Assembly: GCF_902804485.1 (NCBI RefSeq)
Contig: NZ_CADCST010000068.1
Location: 55,332-112,792, forward strand
DNA from: Flavobacterium collinsii
GTDB taxonomy: Bacteria; Bacteroidota; Bacteroidia; Flavobacteriales; Flavobacteriaceae
Direction: 5' to 3'
DNA: 57,461 bases
Below are positions 26,113 to 35,711 of the stretch, piece after piece. Within the stretch, counting starts at the first letter, position 1. Each line of letters opens with the position of its first letter. The position numbers and the translations under genes are program-made. Below the pieces are notes generated by a model. It had not been told where the DNA came from. It searched no databases and saw only the letters and a program-made list of their open reading frames with translations.

Positions 26113-27447
26113 TTACTGCTCAAGCAAACAAATTTCAAAAGTAGTTTTGCCATTTTCATTTCGGTGTGTGATGTAGCCACCGTGTGCCTCAATGATACTT
26201 TTGGATAACGTTAAACCAATTCCGGCACCTTCAATTCGGGTGGTGAAAAAAGGGAGAAAGACTTTGTGTTCGATTTCTTTTTCGATTCCATTTCCAGTAT
26301 CGGTAATTTTAATGAAGGTTCTGTTTTCTTTAACTTCCGCCGAAATCAATACTGTCTTTTCTGTGGCATCTTTTAAGGCGTAAATACAGTTCGTCAAAAG
26401 ATTAATAAAAACCTGTTCAACTTGCTGGGAATCGATCGTAATCCAGTATTTGGACGTAATGGTGTTGACAACTTCAATGGTTGCCTCCCTAAACAGGGGA
26501 GCCATAATTTGAAGGCAATTGTGCATCAGAAATTGCAAGTCGGTTTTCTCTTTTTTTGGACTTGGCAGCATGGCCAGTTTTCTATACCCTTCGACAAATT
26601 TTTGTAAATGATCACTTCGTCTCAGCATGGTTTCAACACTAATCTTGACATCTTCCAAATCTTCAGCCGACATAGTATCCTGATCCACCAGATCTTGTAA
26701 ATTCTGACAGATAGAGCGAATTGGCGTGATCGAATTTAAGAGTTCATGCGAAATCACTTTCATTAAATTCACCCAGGCATCTTTCTCTTTTTTCTCAACG
26801 ACATTTTGAATCGAATCGAGTAAAACGATAAAATATTCTTTTCCGAAAATTTCTGTTCGGGAAGCTTGCAAAACAAATGTCTGTATGTTTTGCTCTTTTA
26901 CGCGAATTTCTAAAGAGGTCTTGATTTCCTGAAAATCATCTGCTTCAATAATTTCGCATAATGAGGGCAATTGATCTTTAAGGTATTTCCATTTGGAAAC
27001 TTTTGGAACATTGAAATGGGAAGAGAAATAATTGTTCATTAAAAAAATGTCCCATTCTTTTTCTTCCTTTTGCAGAATGACAATTCCGGTTTCAATGTTA
27101 TTTAGTATGGAACGATAGACAATGTCTTTGGAAATCTGTTCGTTTTGTTTGTTTTTAAGTGTATCGTATAAGAGAAATAATTCGTGGTAGTTTTTATTGT
27201 ATTTATGTTGCGAAAAGTCTGATCCGAAATCATTTTGTAATATAGAAGAGATTGTTCTGTTATAGAGCAAAACAAAATTCCGAACATAAAAGTACATTTC
27301 GCGGACGAGTAGAAAGACAACAAAAAGGCCAAATATTCCTGTAAAGAGTAATTCTTTCTTAAAAAAGTACAAGGAGATTTCGATCATCGCAACAATCAGT
27401 ATCAGTCTTAAAAAAAGCAATTTATAGGTTTGGAATGTTTTAAACAT
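26113..27447 (-). CDS. Membrane sensor histidine kinase of an NtrC-type system
   Basis: This 444-residue kinase has two N-terminal helices (about 12-30 and 36-56) with almost no periplasmic loop, then a PAS-like cytoplasmic region (about 100-215), a HisKA domain with VISHELLNSITPIRSICQNL, and an ATPase domain ending with GAGIGLTLSKSIIEAHGG. The near-absent external loop suggests sensing of the membrane itself or of a cytoplasmic cue. It lies 1 bp after the sigma-54 response regulator and is co-transcribed with it. Kinases of this type commonly control adjacent MacB/FtsX-like transporters in Bacteroidota, as the divergent ABC operon here suggests. Confidence 0.87.
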   Translation of the reverse strand: MFKTFQTYKLLFLRLILIVAMIEISLYFFKKELLFTGIFGLFVVFLLVREMYFYVRNFVLLYNRTISSILQNDFGSDFSQHKYNKNYHELFLLYDTLKNKQNEQISKDIVYRSILNNIETGIVILQKEEKEWDIFLMNNYFSSHFNVPKVSKWKYLKDQLPSLCEIIEADDFQEIKTSLEIRVKEQNIQTFVLQASRTEIFGKEYFIVLLDSIQNVVEKKEKDAWVNLMKVISHELLNSITPIRSICQNLQDLVDQDTMSAEDLEDVKISVETMLRRSDHLQKFVEGYRKLAMLPSPKKEKTDLQFLMHNCLQIMAPLFREATIEVVNTITSKYWITIDSQQVEQVFINLLTNCIYALKDATEKTVLISAEVKENRTFIKITDTGNGIEKEIEHKVFLPFFTTRIEGAGIGLTLSKSIIEAHGGYITHRNENGKTTFEICLLEQ

Positions 27448-27448
27448 A

Positions 27449-28798
27449 TTAGGTAATATTGATGTTGTATTTTTCTAAACGACGGTACAAAGCCCCTCTT
27501 GACAAGCCTAATTCTTCGGCTGTTTTACTGATGTTATTATTGTTTTTGAGAAGGGCTTTTTCGACCGCAGCTTTTTCGACAGAAGAAAGCTGAATATCGT
27601 CAGGGTTTTCGTCGTACGGGGTTATGATCTCTAAATCTAAATCGGACGTAGTTATTTTATTGTTTTCACACAAAATGACAGCACGTTCAATTTTATTTTC
27701 CATTTCTCTGATATTTCCATTCCACGCGTGTTTTTCAATTTGTTCGAGTACTTTTTTATCAAACTGAATCATACTTCGGTCGTATTTTACAATCATCTTA
27801 TCGAGCAGGTAATTTGCCAGTGGAATTTTATCTTCGTTGCGTTCTCGTAAAGGGGGCAGGACAATTTCCATTGTATTGATACGATAATACAAATCTTCTC
27901 TAAAGTTTTTATCGGCAACTTCCAGTTTCAGATTGAGATTGGTTGCTGTGATGATGCGGACATTTAAGGGGCGTGCTTTGGTTTCTCCAAGCCTTGTCAC
28001 CGTTTTGGTTTGAATAACCTGCAGTAATTTGGACTGTAAATGTAAAGGTACATTTCCAATTTCATCTAAAAATATAGTCCCGTTTTGTGCCATTTCAAAA
28101 CGTCCGGGTGTATCTGTTTTGGCATCAGTGAAAGCACCTTTGGCATAACCAAACAGTTCGCTTTCGAAAATATTAGAGTTTAAGGCTCCCAAATCTACCG
28201 CTATAAAAGGATTGTTTTTCCTTTCGGACTGTCTGAATATATGATGCGCTAAAACAAATTTACCGGTTCCGTTTTCGCCTAATATCAGAACGTTGGCGTC
28301 GGTTTTCGCTACTTTGTCAGCTAGGGAATAGGCCTTTTTGATAATTTCGGAAGTACCAATAAAAAAATCATTTTCGATTTCGATATTCCTGGTTTTTTTT
28401 TGCTCCTTTCGGGATTTGTCAACAGCCTGTTTGACAGATTCAAGCAGTTTTTTATTTTCCCATGGTTTTAAGATATAATCAAAAGCACCTGATTTTAAGC
28501 CTTCAACAGCAGTTTCGACTTTGCCAAAAGCGGTCATTAAAATCACAACGGTTTTTGGCGAAAGCGTTTTAATTTCCTTCAATAAATACAAACCTTCTTT
28601 TCCGTCTTCAAAACCTATTCTGTAATTCATATCAAGTAAGACTACATCAATGCTGTTTTTTGCCAATAATTCGACAATTTTTTTCGGATTATTGAGCGTA
28701 TAAATGTCTTCAAAATACTTTTTAAGGAACACTTTCGACGCAAAAAGGATGTCTTCCTGATCGTCTATGATTAATATTGCAGCATTTGTCTTTTTCAT
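27449..28798 (-). CDS. Sigma-54-dependent response regulator (NtrC family)
   Basis: This 449-residue regulator has a receiver (1-120; Asp12-Asp13, phospho-acceptor Asp56 in LLDMN), an AAA+ sigma-54 activation domain (145-380; Walker A GENGTGK 174-180, GAFTDA loop 221-226, Walker B FLDE 243-246) and a Fis-type HTH at the C-terminus (NISKTAEELGLSRGALYRRLEKY). The sigma-54-contacting loop reads GAFTDA rather than GAFTGA, a variant I associate with Bacteroidota members. It should activate a sigma-54 promoter when phosphorylated by the downstream kinase. The divergent spacer carries TGGAC/GTCCA half-sites (28811-28838) and a weak -24/-12 element, making the ABC operon the obvious target. Confidence 0.92.
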   Translation of the reverse strand: MKKTNAAILIIDDQEDILFASKVFLKKYFEDIYTLNNPKKIVELLAKNSIDVVLLDMNYRIGFEDGKEGLYLLKEIKTLSPKTVVILMTAFGKVETAVEGLKSGAFDYILKPWENKKLLESVKQAVDKSRKEQKKTRNIEIENDFFIGTSEIIKKAYSLADKVAKTDANVLILGENGTGKFVLAHHIFRQSERKNNPFIAVDLGALNSNIFESELFGYAKGAFTDAKTDTPGRFEMAQNGTIFLDEIGNVPLHLQSKLLQVIQTKTVTRLGETKARPLNVRIITATNLNLKLEVADKNFREDLYYRINTMEIVLPPLRERNEDKIPLANYLLDKMIVKYDRSMIQFDKKVLEQIEKHAWNGNIREMENKIERAVILCENNKITTSDLDLEIITPYDENPDDIQLSSVEKAAVEKALLKNNNNISKTAEELGLSRGALYRRLEKYNINIT

Positions 28799-28810
28799 TT
28801 TTGTTCGGTT

Positions 28811-28838
28811 TTGGACGAAAGCTGTCCATTATTGGACA
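28811..28838. promoter_or_regulatory. Enhancer-like site for the NtrC-type regulator
   Basis: Three alternating half-sites: TTGGAC (28811-28816), then the palindrome TGTCCA-TTAT-TGGACA (28823-28838). They lie 12 bp upstream of the regulator gene and about 60-90 bp from a sigma-54-like element, a normal enhancer distance. Confidence 0.55.
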
Positions 28839-28899
28839 CTTTTGAATTCTTTTAAATAATAAAAAATTTAAAATTAGGCAGTTACAAATTTTAAGTTTT

Positions 28900-28915
28900 T
28901 GGCATGAAAATCACA
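28900..28915 (+). promoter_or_regulatory. Weak sigma-54 promoter candidate for the ABC operon
   Basis: TGGCAT-GAAAA-TCACA has a perfect -24 half and correct N5 spacing, but the -12 half (consensus TTGCA) matches only 3 of 5, lacking the key G. It lies about 165 bp upstream of the ATPase start. Confidence 0.3.
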
Positions 28916-29078
28916 TTACCATTAACAAATCATCAAATAGTAGAATCATTATTGCTGGTAAATGTAACAAAAATAGATATTTATAGATTATGTTATCTAT
29001 TATCTTAATTTAGGATCTGTTTTTTACTTCGGCAATAAAATTCTCAGAGAGAAAAACAAACATCAAAAACAAATTATT

Positions 29079-29792
29079 ATGATCAGGATTAAAGAGCTTT
29101 CAAAAATTTTCAGAACCGAAGAAGTAGAGACAAAAGCTTTAAGCGAAATTTCATTAACCATTAACGAAGGCGATTTTGTATCAATCATGGGACCATCCGG
29201 AAGCGGAAAATCAACTTTGTTGAACATCATCGGATTACTGGACAGCGCTTCGGGTGGAAGTTATGAATTGTTAGGACAGGAAATGATTGGGGTGAAAGAG
29301 AAATTTAAATCGAAAGCCAGAAAAGAAAATATTGGATTCATTTTTCAGAATTTTAATTTAATTGATGAATTATCGGTTTTTGATAATATCGAATTGCCGC
29401 TCATTTACAATAATGTTCCTTCATCAGAAAGAAAGAAAAAAGTGCAGGAAATTGCCACTATATTAGGCATTGCACATCGTTTGAAACATTATCCGCAACA
29501 ACTTTCGGGAGGACAGCAGCAGCGTGTGGCTGTTGCAAGAGCGCTAATTAATGACCCGAAAATTATTCTTGCCGATGAACCTACAGGAAATCTGGACAGT
29601 AAAAATGGTAACGAAGTAATGGAGTTATTGACAGATCTTCATGCCGGCGGTGCCACAATTTTGATGGTGACACATTCGGATTATGATGCTTCGTTTTCGC
29701 AAAAAACAATTGTTATGAAAGACGGAATGATTCTTTCTGAGAAAATGAATCATAGAAATGTAGATGTTTTAGTAAACAATTCAATCAACTAA
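29079..29792 (+). CDS. ABC transporter ATP-binding protein (MacB/LolD type)
   Basis: This 237-residue ATPase has Walker [10 protein letters not shown] (38-46), signature [15 protein letters not shown], Walker [12 protein letters not shown] and the switch His in VTHSD. The sequence is of the LolD/MacB/FtsE subfamily, which powers mechanotransmission by FtsX-like permeases rather than classical transport. It heads an operon with two large permeases: 3 bp to the first, and 1 bp between the permeases. No HlyD-like adaptor or TolC gene follows, unlike many MacB systems. Confidence 0.9.
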   Translation: MIRIKELSKIFRTEEVETKALSEISLTINEGDFVSIMGPSGSGKSTLLNIIGLLDSASGGSYELLGQEMIGVKEKFKSKARKENIGFIFQNFNLIDELSVFDNIELPLIYNNVPSSERKKKVQEIATILGIAHRLKHYPQQLSGGQQQRVAVARALINDPKIILADEPTGNLDSKNGNEVMELLTDLHAGGATILMVTHSDYDASFSQKTIVMKDGMILSEKMNHRNVDVLVNNSIN

Positions 29793-29795
29793 ATC

Positions 29796-32219
29796 ATGCT
29801 AAAGAACTGGATCAACATATTTATTTACCACATCAAAAACAACAAGCTTTTTACAGCTTTAAATGTTTTGGGCTTGAGTATTGGAATTGCAGGATTAATT
29901 TTTGCCATTTTGTACTGGAACGATGAACAATCCTACGATCAGTGGAACCCTAATAAAGACAACATTTTTTTAGTAACCAATAAAATGAATGCTACGACCT
30001 ATTGGTCCTCAAGTTCGGCATCTGTTGGATCAGCGCTAAAAGCTACAAGTCCTGAAGTCGAATCTTTTTGTTATTTGAGCGGAGGTTATGATAATGATAT
30101 TCTTTATTTTAAGGGCAAAAAAGCACAATCTGACAAGATTACCATTGCCCAAAGAAACTTCTTTGATTATTTCCCGTATGAATTTACTGAGGGTAGTCGA
30201 AAGGGAGCTTTACCGGATGTAAACAGTATTTGCTTATCGCAGGATTTAGCGTTTAAGCTTTTTGGAAATGAAACTGCTGTAGGTAAAGAAGTAGTTTTAC
30301 AGAAGAAAGTTTTGACAGTGCGAGGCGTTTACAAGTTGGATAAAAAATCAGCCTATAATCCTTCTTGTGTTGTTAATTTTATGGACCAGCGAATTAATGC
30401 AAACATTCAGTTTTGGGGAAACTTTCAGTATGTTTTATTACTGAAACTGAAAGATCAGGGGAATCAAAAACAGGTAGCAAAAAGTCTCCAAAAAATATAT
30501 TTTGAAAACCTGACAGTCCGATTTGCAAAAGAGAAGGGAATTACTCCTGAGGAACTTATTCGCAAGTATGGTGAAGTAAAACCAAGTTTAGAGTCTCTGG
30601 CCTCAGTTCGTCTGCATACCAAAACCGGAGGTATGACAGAATCGAAAGGGAATTTCCAATTTTTACTTATTATGGTGGGGTTATCGGTTTTAATCCTTCT
30701 GTTATCGATTGTAAATTATGTTAATTCAGCTACAGCAAATGCGGTGAAGAGAGCGAAGGAAGTTGGAGTTCGAAAAATTATAGGAGCTTCAAAATATGGT
30801 ATAATTCAACAATTTGTTTTTGAAACGGCTCTCATTTCGTTGTTTGCCATTTTGGTATCATTGGTTATCGTCGAAATTTCGCTACCGTATTATAATGCCT
30901 TTTTAGAAAAATCACTGGTATTACAAAGTAGTCAGTTTTATCTGCAACTTGTGGCTATATTTTTTATAACGGTTGTATTGGCCGGTATACTTCCGGCAGT
31001 TTACGTTTCAAATTTTGAGCCTTTAAAAGTGTTGAAAGGAAACTTTGGTCGAAGTAAAAACGGTATTTGGCTCCGTAACGGTATGTTGATTTTTCAATTT
31101 AGTGTGGCCGCTTTCTTTATTGTAGGATCTTATATTGTTTACCAGCAAATAGAACATATGAACTCTAAAGAGTTAGGTTTTAATGGAAAACAAGTTCTGA
31201 ACATTTCTTATAAGAACATTTATGGAGAAAAAATCAGCAATAAAGAGCGATTGGACCGCTACAATAGCATAAGGAATCAATTGCTTCATATCAAAGGGGT
31301 TAAAGAAGTTTCGGGTGGCGGTTTTGTCTTGGGATATGGGCCAAAATCGACTATAACTTATCAATATAAAGATAAAAGTGTAGACGGAGAAAATATACCA
31401 ATAGACTTTGGATTATTGGAAATGTTGAAAATTAAAATAGTTAAAGGGCGCTATTTAGATCCCAAATTTGCTCAGGATACCGTCAGTTCAATGTTGATTA
31501 ATGAGACTGCACTCAAGTTATTGAACGAAAAAGATCCGATAGGGAAAAAGGTAAACTGGAATGGTCAGGATGCAATTATTGTGGGAGTTGTAAAAGATTT
31601 TAATCTGATGGATCCGGGTCAGGCTATTCCTCCGATGTCCTTTTTTCATTTTAAAACAGTACCTTGGTTTTCAGAACTTTTGAATAATATTTATATCACC
31701 GCCGACCCAAAAACGATGCAGCAAACGCTGACGGATATCGAAAGTATGTGGACTAAAAAAGTAGATACTGAATACCCGTTTTCCTATGATTTTGTCGATA
31801 AAGGGTACAAAAGATCGTATAGTAATTACGTGAGGCAGAAAAACCTATTTTCTTTATTGAATGTCATTGTAATTGTCATTGCGCTTTTTGGTTTGTTTGC
31901 ACTGGCTTCCTATTCAATTGAACGCCGTATGAAAGAAATCGCGATTCGAAAAACTCTGGGTGCTGAAACTAATGTTTTGCTAAAAGAACTTTGTAAACAG
32001 TACGTAGTTTTCAGTGTCATCGGGTTTTTAATAGCGCTGGCTCCGGCTTATTATTTACTCAACAAATGGTTAGAGAATTTTTCGTACCGAATTACAATTT
32101 CGATTTATCCCTTTGTAATTGGATTTACTGCTTTATTGGCATTGACGTTAGTAGTGGTACTTACAAGAGCATATCAGGCAACCAAGATAGATGTTTTGAA
32201 ATACTTAAAATACGAGTAA
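29796..32219 (+). CDS. FtsX/MacB-type ABC permease, first of a tandem pair
   Basis: This 807-residue permease has an N-terminal helix (about 21-41: LNVLGLSIGIAGLIFAILYW), a large MacB-like periplasmic domain, a first FtsX core (about 285-420, with VNSATANAVKRAKEVGVRKIIGASK), an internal helix near 430, a second periplasmic domain and a second FtsX core at the C-terminus (FALASYSIERRMKEIAIRKTLGAE). The duplicated-core layout is the usual Bacteroidota form. It shares extensive identity with the next gene (for example the first 45 residues), showing tandem duplication. Substrate unknown; likely an envelope-stress or antimicrobial-peptide function. Confidence 0.88.
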   Translation: MLKNWINIFIYHIKNNKLFTALNVLGLSIGIAGLIFAILYWNDEQSYDQWNPNKDNIFLVTNKMNATTYWSSSSASVGSALKATSPEVESFCYLSGGYDNDILYFKGKKAQSDKITIAQRNFFDYFPYEFTEGSRKGALPDVNSICLSQDLAFKLFGNETAVGKEVVLQKKVLTVRGVYKLDKKSAYNPSCVVNFMDQRINANIQFWGNFQYVLLLKLKDQGNQKQVAKSLQKIYFENLTVRFAKEKGITPEELIRKYGEVKPSLESLASVRLHTKTGGMTESKGNFQFLLIMVGLSVLILLLSIVNYVNSATANAVKRAKEVGVRKIIGASKYGIIQQFVFETALISLFAILVSLVIVEISLPYYNAFLEKSLVLQSSQFYLQLVAIFFITVVLAGILPAVYVSNFEPLKVLKGNFGRSKNGIWLRNGMLIFQFSVAAFFIVGSYIVYQQIEHMNSKELGFNGKQVLNISYKNIYGEKISNKERLDRYNSIRNQLLHIKGVKEVSGGGFVLGYGPKSTITYQYKDKSVDGENIPIDFGLLEMLKIKIVKGRYLDPKFAQDTVSSMLINETALKLLNEKDPIGKKVNWNGQDAIIVGVVKDFNLMDPGQAIPPMSFFHFKTVPWFSELLNNIYITADPKTMQQTLTDIESMWTKKVDTEYPFSYDFVDKGYKRSYSNYVRQKNLFSLLNVIVIVIALFGLFALASYSIERRMKEIAIRKTLGAETNVLLKELCKQYVVFSVIGFLIALAPAYYLLNKWLENFSYRITISIYPFVIGFTALLALTLVVVLTRAYQATKIDVLKYLKYE

Positions 32220-32220
32220 C

Positions 32221-34632
32221 ATGCTAAAAAACTGGACCAACCTATTTATTTATCAGATCAAAAACAATAAGTTTTTTACAGCTTTGAATGTTTTGGGTTT
32301 AAGTATTGGAATTGCAGGATTGATTTTTGCCACTCTGTATTGGAATGATGAACACTCTTATGACGAGTGGAATCCTGAAAAAGATAAAATTTACGCGGTA
32401 TTGAACAATATAGGAGGGGGCAATGTTTGGGCTGTAAATTCACCTATTCCGGGACCACTTTTAAAAAGAATGAGCCCGGCTTTAGAGAGTTATTGTTATT
32501 TCACAAACAATTATGCCCGAGAAACGATACAGTATAATGGCAAAATTGAAGTAATAGATAAAATTTTCTCAGGGCAGGGGAATTTCTTTTCTTTTTTCCC
32601 TTTTGAGTTTATTCACGGTAGCGGAAAAAGTGCACTTCATGACCGCAACAGTATTGCTTTTTCTGAAGAGACAGCTTCGCGCTTGTTTAAGGATGAAAAT
32701 CCAATAGGAAGACAGGTTAAGTATGCCGACAAAATTTTTATTGTCCGGGGCGTATACCGATTGTCTAAAAAATCTTCGATAATGCCCAATGTAGTGACAA
32801 CGATAATTGACAACGAAATAGAGAAAAACAGAGAAAGCTGGGGACTGCGCTATGGATTAATATTGAAGTTAAAAAAGCAAAGTGATACGACAGCGGTACT
32901 CAAAAACCTGAATAGAATCTATATCGAAAAGAAAGTTAAAAAACAGGCCAAAGCTGAAGGAATCACTTATGAAAGTTATTTGAAGAAGTATGGAGAGGTA
33001 GAAAAAGCCAAGTTGCTTCCGTTTTCGGGAGCGAGATTGTATCAGGGAAATTCCCCTTTTCCGGAAGGAATCGCCAATCTGCGGTTTTTAAAAATTTTAA
33101 TGGGATTATCAATCCTTATTTTGCTGTTGTCAATTGTAAATTATGTTAACCTTGCCACTGCTAATGCTGTAAAACGGGCTAAAGAAGTTGGAGTAAGAAA
33201 AATAGTTGGTGCCACAAAATGGCAAATTATTACTCAGTTTGTTTTTGAAACAACACTAATTACGCTTTTGTCGCTTTTGTTGGCATTAGTGATTGTTGAA
33301 CTTTCATTACCTTTTTACAATTCACTTTTGCACAAAGATCTGATTCTTGAAGGTTCTCAGTTTTATTTACAGCTATTTTTCATTTTTATAATCGTCATTG
33401 TAGTTTCGGGAGTTTTACCTGCGATATATGTCTCTAACTTTGAGCCATTGAAGGTTTTAAAAGGGAATTTTTCCCGCAGTAAAAATGGAATCTGGCTTAG
33501 AAACGGTATGTTGGTTTTACAATTTGCTATAGCCACATTTTTTATCATTGGCTCATTTATTGTATACCAGCAGGTTAATTATATGGCTGATAAAGATTTA
33601 GGCTTTAAAGGTGCTCAGGTGATGGATATTTCTTTTAAACCTAAGAAAGGAAGGAATCAATTTGAAAGATACAAAACGATACAACAGGAACTTTTAAAAA
33701 TAAAAGGTGTCCAGGCGGTTTCGGCGGGAGTATTTTCTATCGGTAATGATGTTAATTCATGGTCTGGCATGCACTACAAAGCAAATAAAGAAGTGATAAC
33801 ACAGCAAATGGCAATTGATTTTGGGATGATGAATGTTTTGGGGATCCGGATAGTTAAAGGCAGAGATTTAAATAACAAAATTGCATCAGACAGTAGTAGT
33901 AATGTTTTGTTGAATGAAGCTGCTGCCAAAACATTATTAGAAAAAGATCCTATTAACAAAGAAATTATCTGGGAAGATAGAAAAATGAAAATTGTTGGTG
34001 TGGTAAAAGACTTCAATTATTTTGGACTCGAAAACAGTATTTCGCCCATGATCTTCATGCACATCAAAGCTTTTGACTGGATGGAAAAAGATTTGCTTAA
34101 TATCTCGGTTAAAATCGCACCACAAGACATGCCCGAAACAATATCGGCTATAAATAAATTCTGGATAACAAAAGTAGATGGAGAATATCCTTTTGAATAC
34201 AATTTTGTTGACAGAAGCTTTGCCCGAACCTATAAGGTGTATGAAAGCCAAAGCCAACTGTTTTCACTCCTAAACGGAGTTGTGATTCTTATCGCTGTTT
34301 TTGGATTATTTGCTTTAGCTTCCTTTTCAATGGAAAGAAAAGTACGGGAAATTGCGATCAGAAAAACACTGGGAGCAGACACGACTGTCTTACTCCGTGA
34401 ATTATCCAAACAATACGTGGTGTTTTGTATGATTGGTTTTGCTATCGGAATAATTCCTGCCTATCTTTTATTGCGAAAGTGGTTGGAGGATTTTGCTTTC
34501 CGGATCGAGATTCCCTTACTTCCTTTTATACTTGCTTTTGTATTGCTCCTGTTTTTAACCTTGTCAATTGTGTTGGCAAAAGCCTATCAGGTAACCAAAA
34601 TAGATGTTTTAAAGTATTTGAAATATGAATAA
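32221..34632 (+). CDS. FtsX/MacB-type ABC permease, second of a tandem pair
   Basis: This 803-residue paralogue of the preceding permease is separated from it by 1 bp. It has the same N-terminal helix (LNVLGLSIGIAGLIFATLYW), MacB-like periplasmic domains and two FtsX cores (LATANAVKRAKEVGVRKIVGATK; FALASFSMERKVREIAIRKTLGAD). The periplasmic parts differ more than the membrane cores, suggesting specialised ligand recognition. The pair may heterodimerise around one ATPase dimer. The terminator at 34644-34679 ends the operon. Confidence 0.88.
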   Translation: MLKNWTNLFIYQIKNNKFFTALNVLGLSIGIAGLIFATLYWNDEHSYDEWNPEKDKIYAVLNNIGGGNVWAVNSPIPGPLLKRMSPALESYCYFTNNYARETIQYNGKIEVIDKIFSGQGNFFSFFPFEFIHGSGKSALHDRNSIAFSEETASRLFKDENPIGRQVKYADKIFIVRGVYRLSKKSSIMPNVVTTIIDNEIEKNRESWGLRYGLILKLKKQSDTTAVLKNLNRIYIEKKVKKQAKAEGITYESYLKKYGEVEKAKLLPFSGARLYQGNSPFPEGIANLRFLKILMGLSILILLLSIVNYVNLATANAVKRAKEVGVRKIVGATKWQIITQFVFETTLITLLSLLLALVIVELSLPFYNSLLHKDLILEGSQFYLQLFFIFIIVIVVSGVLPAIYVSNFEPLKVLKGNFSRSKNGIWLRNGMLVLQFAIATFFIIGSFIVYQQVNYMADKDLGFKGAQVMDISFKPKKGRNQFERYKTIQQELLKIKGVQAVSAGVFSIGNDVNSWSGMHYKANKEVITQQMAIDFGMMNVLGIRIVKGRDLNNKIASDSSSNVLLNEAAAKTLLEKDPINKEIIWEDRKMKIVGVVKDFNYFGLENSISPMIFMHIKAFDWMEKDLLNISVKIAPQDMPETISAINKFWITKVDGEYPFEYNFVDRSFARTYKVYESQSQLFSLLNGVVILIAVFGLFALASFSMERKVREIAIRKTLGADTTVLLRELSKQYVVFCMIGFAIGIIPAYLLLRKWLEDFAFRIEIPLLPFILAFVLLLFLTLSIVLAKAYQVTKIDVLKYLKYE

Positions 34633-34643
34633 AGCGTAGAATT

Positions 34644-34679
34644 AAAGCCTTCAAAGTGAGAATATTTTGAAGGCTTTTT
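34644..34679 (+). terminator. Terminator of the ABC operon
   Basis: AAAGCCTTCAAA pairs with TTTGAAGGCTTT (12 bp), followed by T residues, 12 bp after the second permease stop. Confidence 0.8.
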
Positions 34680-34776
34680 AATTGCAGAAAAATTGGAAAA
34701 AAGAATTATCTTTGAAATAATGCGATTCTATTTGCAAAAAAAAGTTTGCTTCAATCTTTAATATCCGGGATAATTT

Positions 34777-35556
34777 ATGAACATGTTTTTCCTTAAATCA
34801 GCATTGTTTTTTTCTTGCCTAGCCTTATTTTCTTGTGAAGGTAAAAGGCAAAATCCGAATGCCAAAGCGTATAAAGCAGGTGTAATTTTATCTTTTGATG
34901 ATGCCTATGTAGACGAATGGTCCGAAGCCGATCAGGCTTTGAGAAAATACTCCTGGAAAGCTACTTTTAATGTTTGCCGTATTGATTCGATTGGGAAACC
35001 GCAAATCGAAAAACTTCTTGAAATGCAAAAATACGGACATGAAATAGCCGGACATGGCTACCATCACTATAATGCCGTTAAATTTGTCAATAAAAATGGA
35101 ATGGATGCCTACATCGATCAGGAAATTACCCCTATGATTGCTTCTATGAAAAGGCTATCTTTTAAAATGACCACGTTTGCTTATCCATACGGATTAAGAT
35201 CTGATGCATTGGACAAAGCGTTATCTCCCAAATTTAAAATTATAAGAGGAAGAGCCTTTGGAGGAGAACTTCCGGAAAAACAGGACAGCTATTTTAACAA
35301 TTCTAAAATTGTGTTTGCCTTCGATATAGACAACAGCCACATCCATTTTAGTATTCCGTATCTTCTGGAATTGTTAGACTATGCAAAAAAGCACAATAAA
35401 ATCCTGATTTTATGCGGTCATAAACCCGTGAGAAATGTTACCGAAAACTATCAGACCAAAATAGAAACACTGGAGTTCATCTGCAGATACATGAAGTTAA
35501 ACGACCTAAAATTCTATACATTATCAGATTTAGACGGTTTGCTTGAAAAAAAATAG
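34777..35556 (+). CDS. Polysaccharide deacetylase-family lipoprotein
   Basis: This 259-residue lipoprotein has lipobox LFSC with Cys20. It has a NodB/CE4-type fold: SFDDAYVDEW (39-48) holds the catalytic/metal Asp pair, and GHEIAGHGYHH supplies the HxxxH metal ligands. The later segment FAYPYG corresponds to motif 3, and ILILCGHKP replaces the usual LLHD-type motif 5. It probably removes N- or O-acetyl groups from an extracellular or periplasmic glycan. It precedes, at 155 bp, the large GH18/deacetylase/GT fusion gene and may act on the same polymer. Confidence 0.82.
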   Translation: MNMFFLKSALFFSCLALFSCEGKRQNPNAKAYKAGVILSFDDAYVDEWSEADQALRKYSWKATFNVCRIDSIGKPQIEKLLEMQKYGHEIAGHGYHHYNAVKFVNKNGMDAYIDQEITPMIASMKRLSFKMTTFAYPYGLRSDALDKALSPKFKIIRGRAFGGELPEKQDSYFNNSKIVFAFDIDNSHIHFSIPYLLELLDYAKKHNKILILCGHKPVRNVTENYQTKIETLEFICRYMKLNDLKFYTLSDLDGLLEKK

Positions 35557-35711
35557 CTTCATTATCTGAGGATAAACTACCATTTTTAACGATACTCAGA
35601 ATCGTAATTAATAGTTTTGATTTTTTAAGTAAAAGCATATTAAGTTGTTTGTTAGTAGGTGAATAGAGGAGAATATTAGTGTACATTTAGACATCAATTT
35701 TGAGAAAAATT

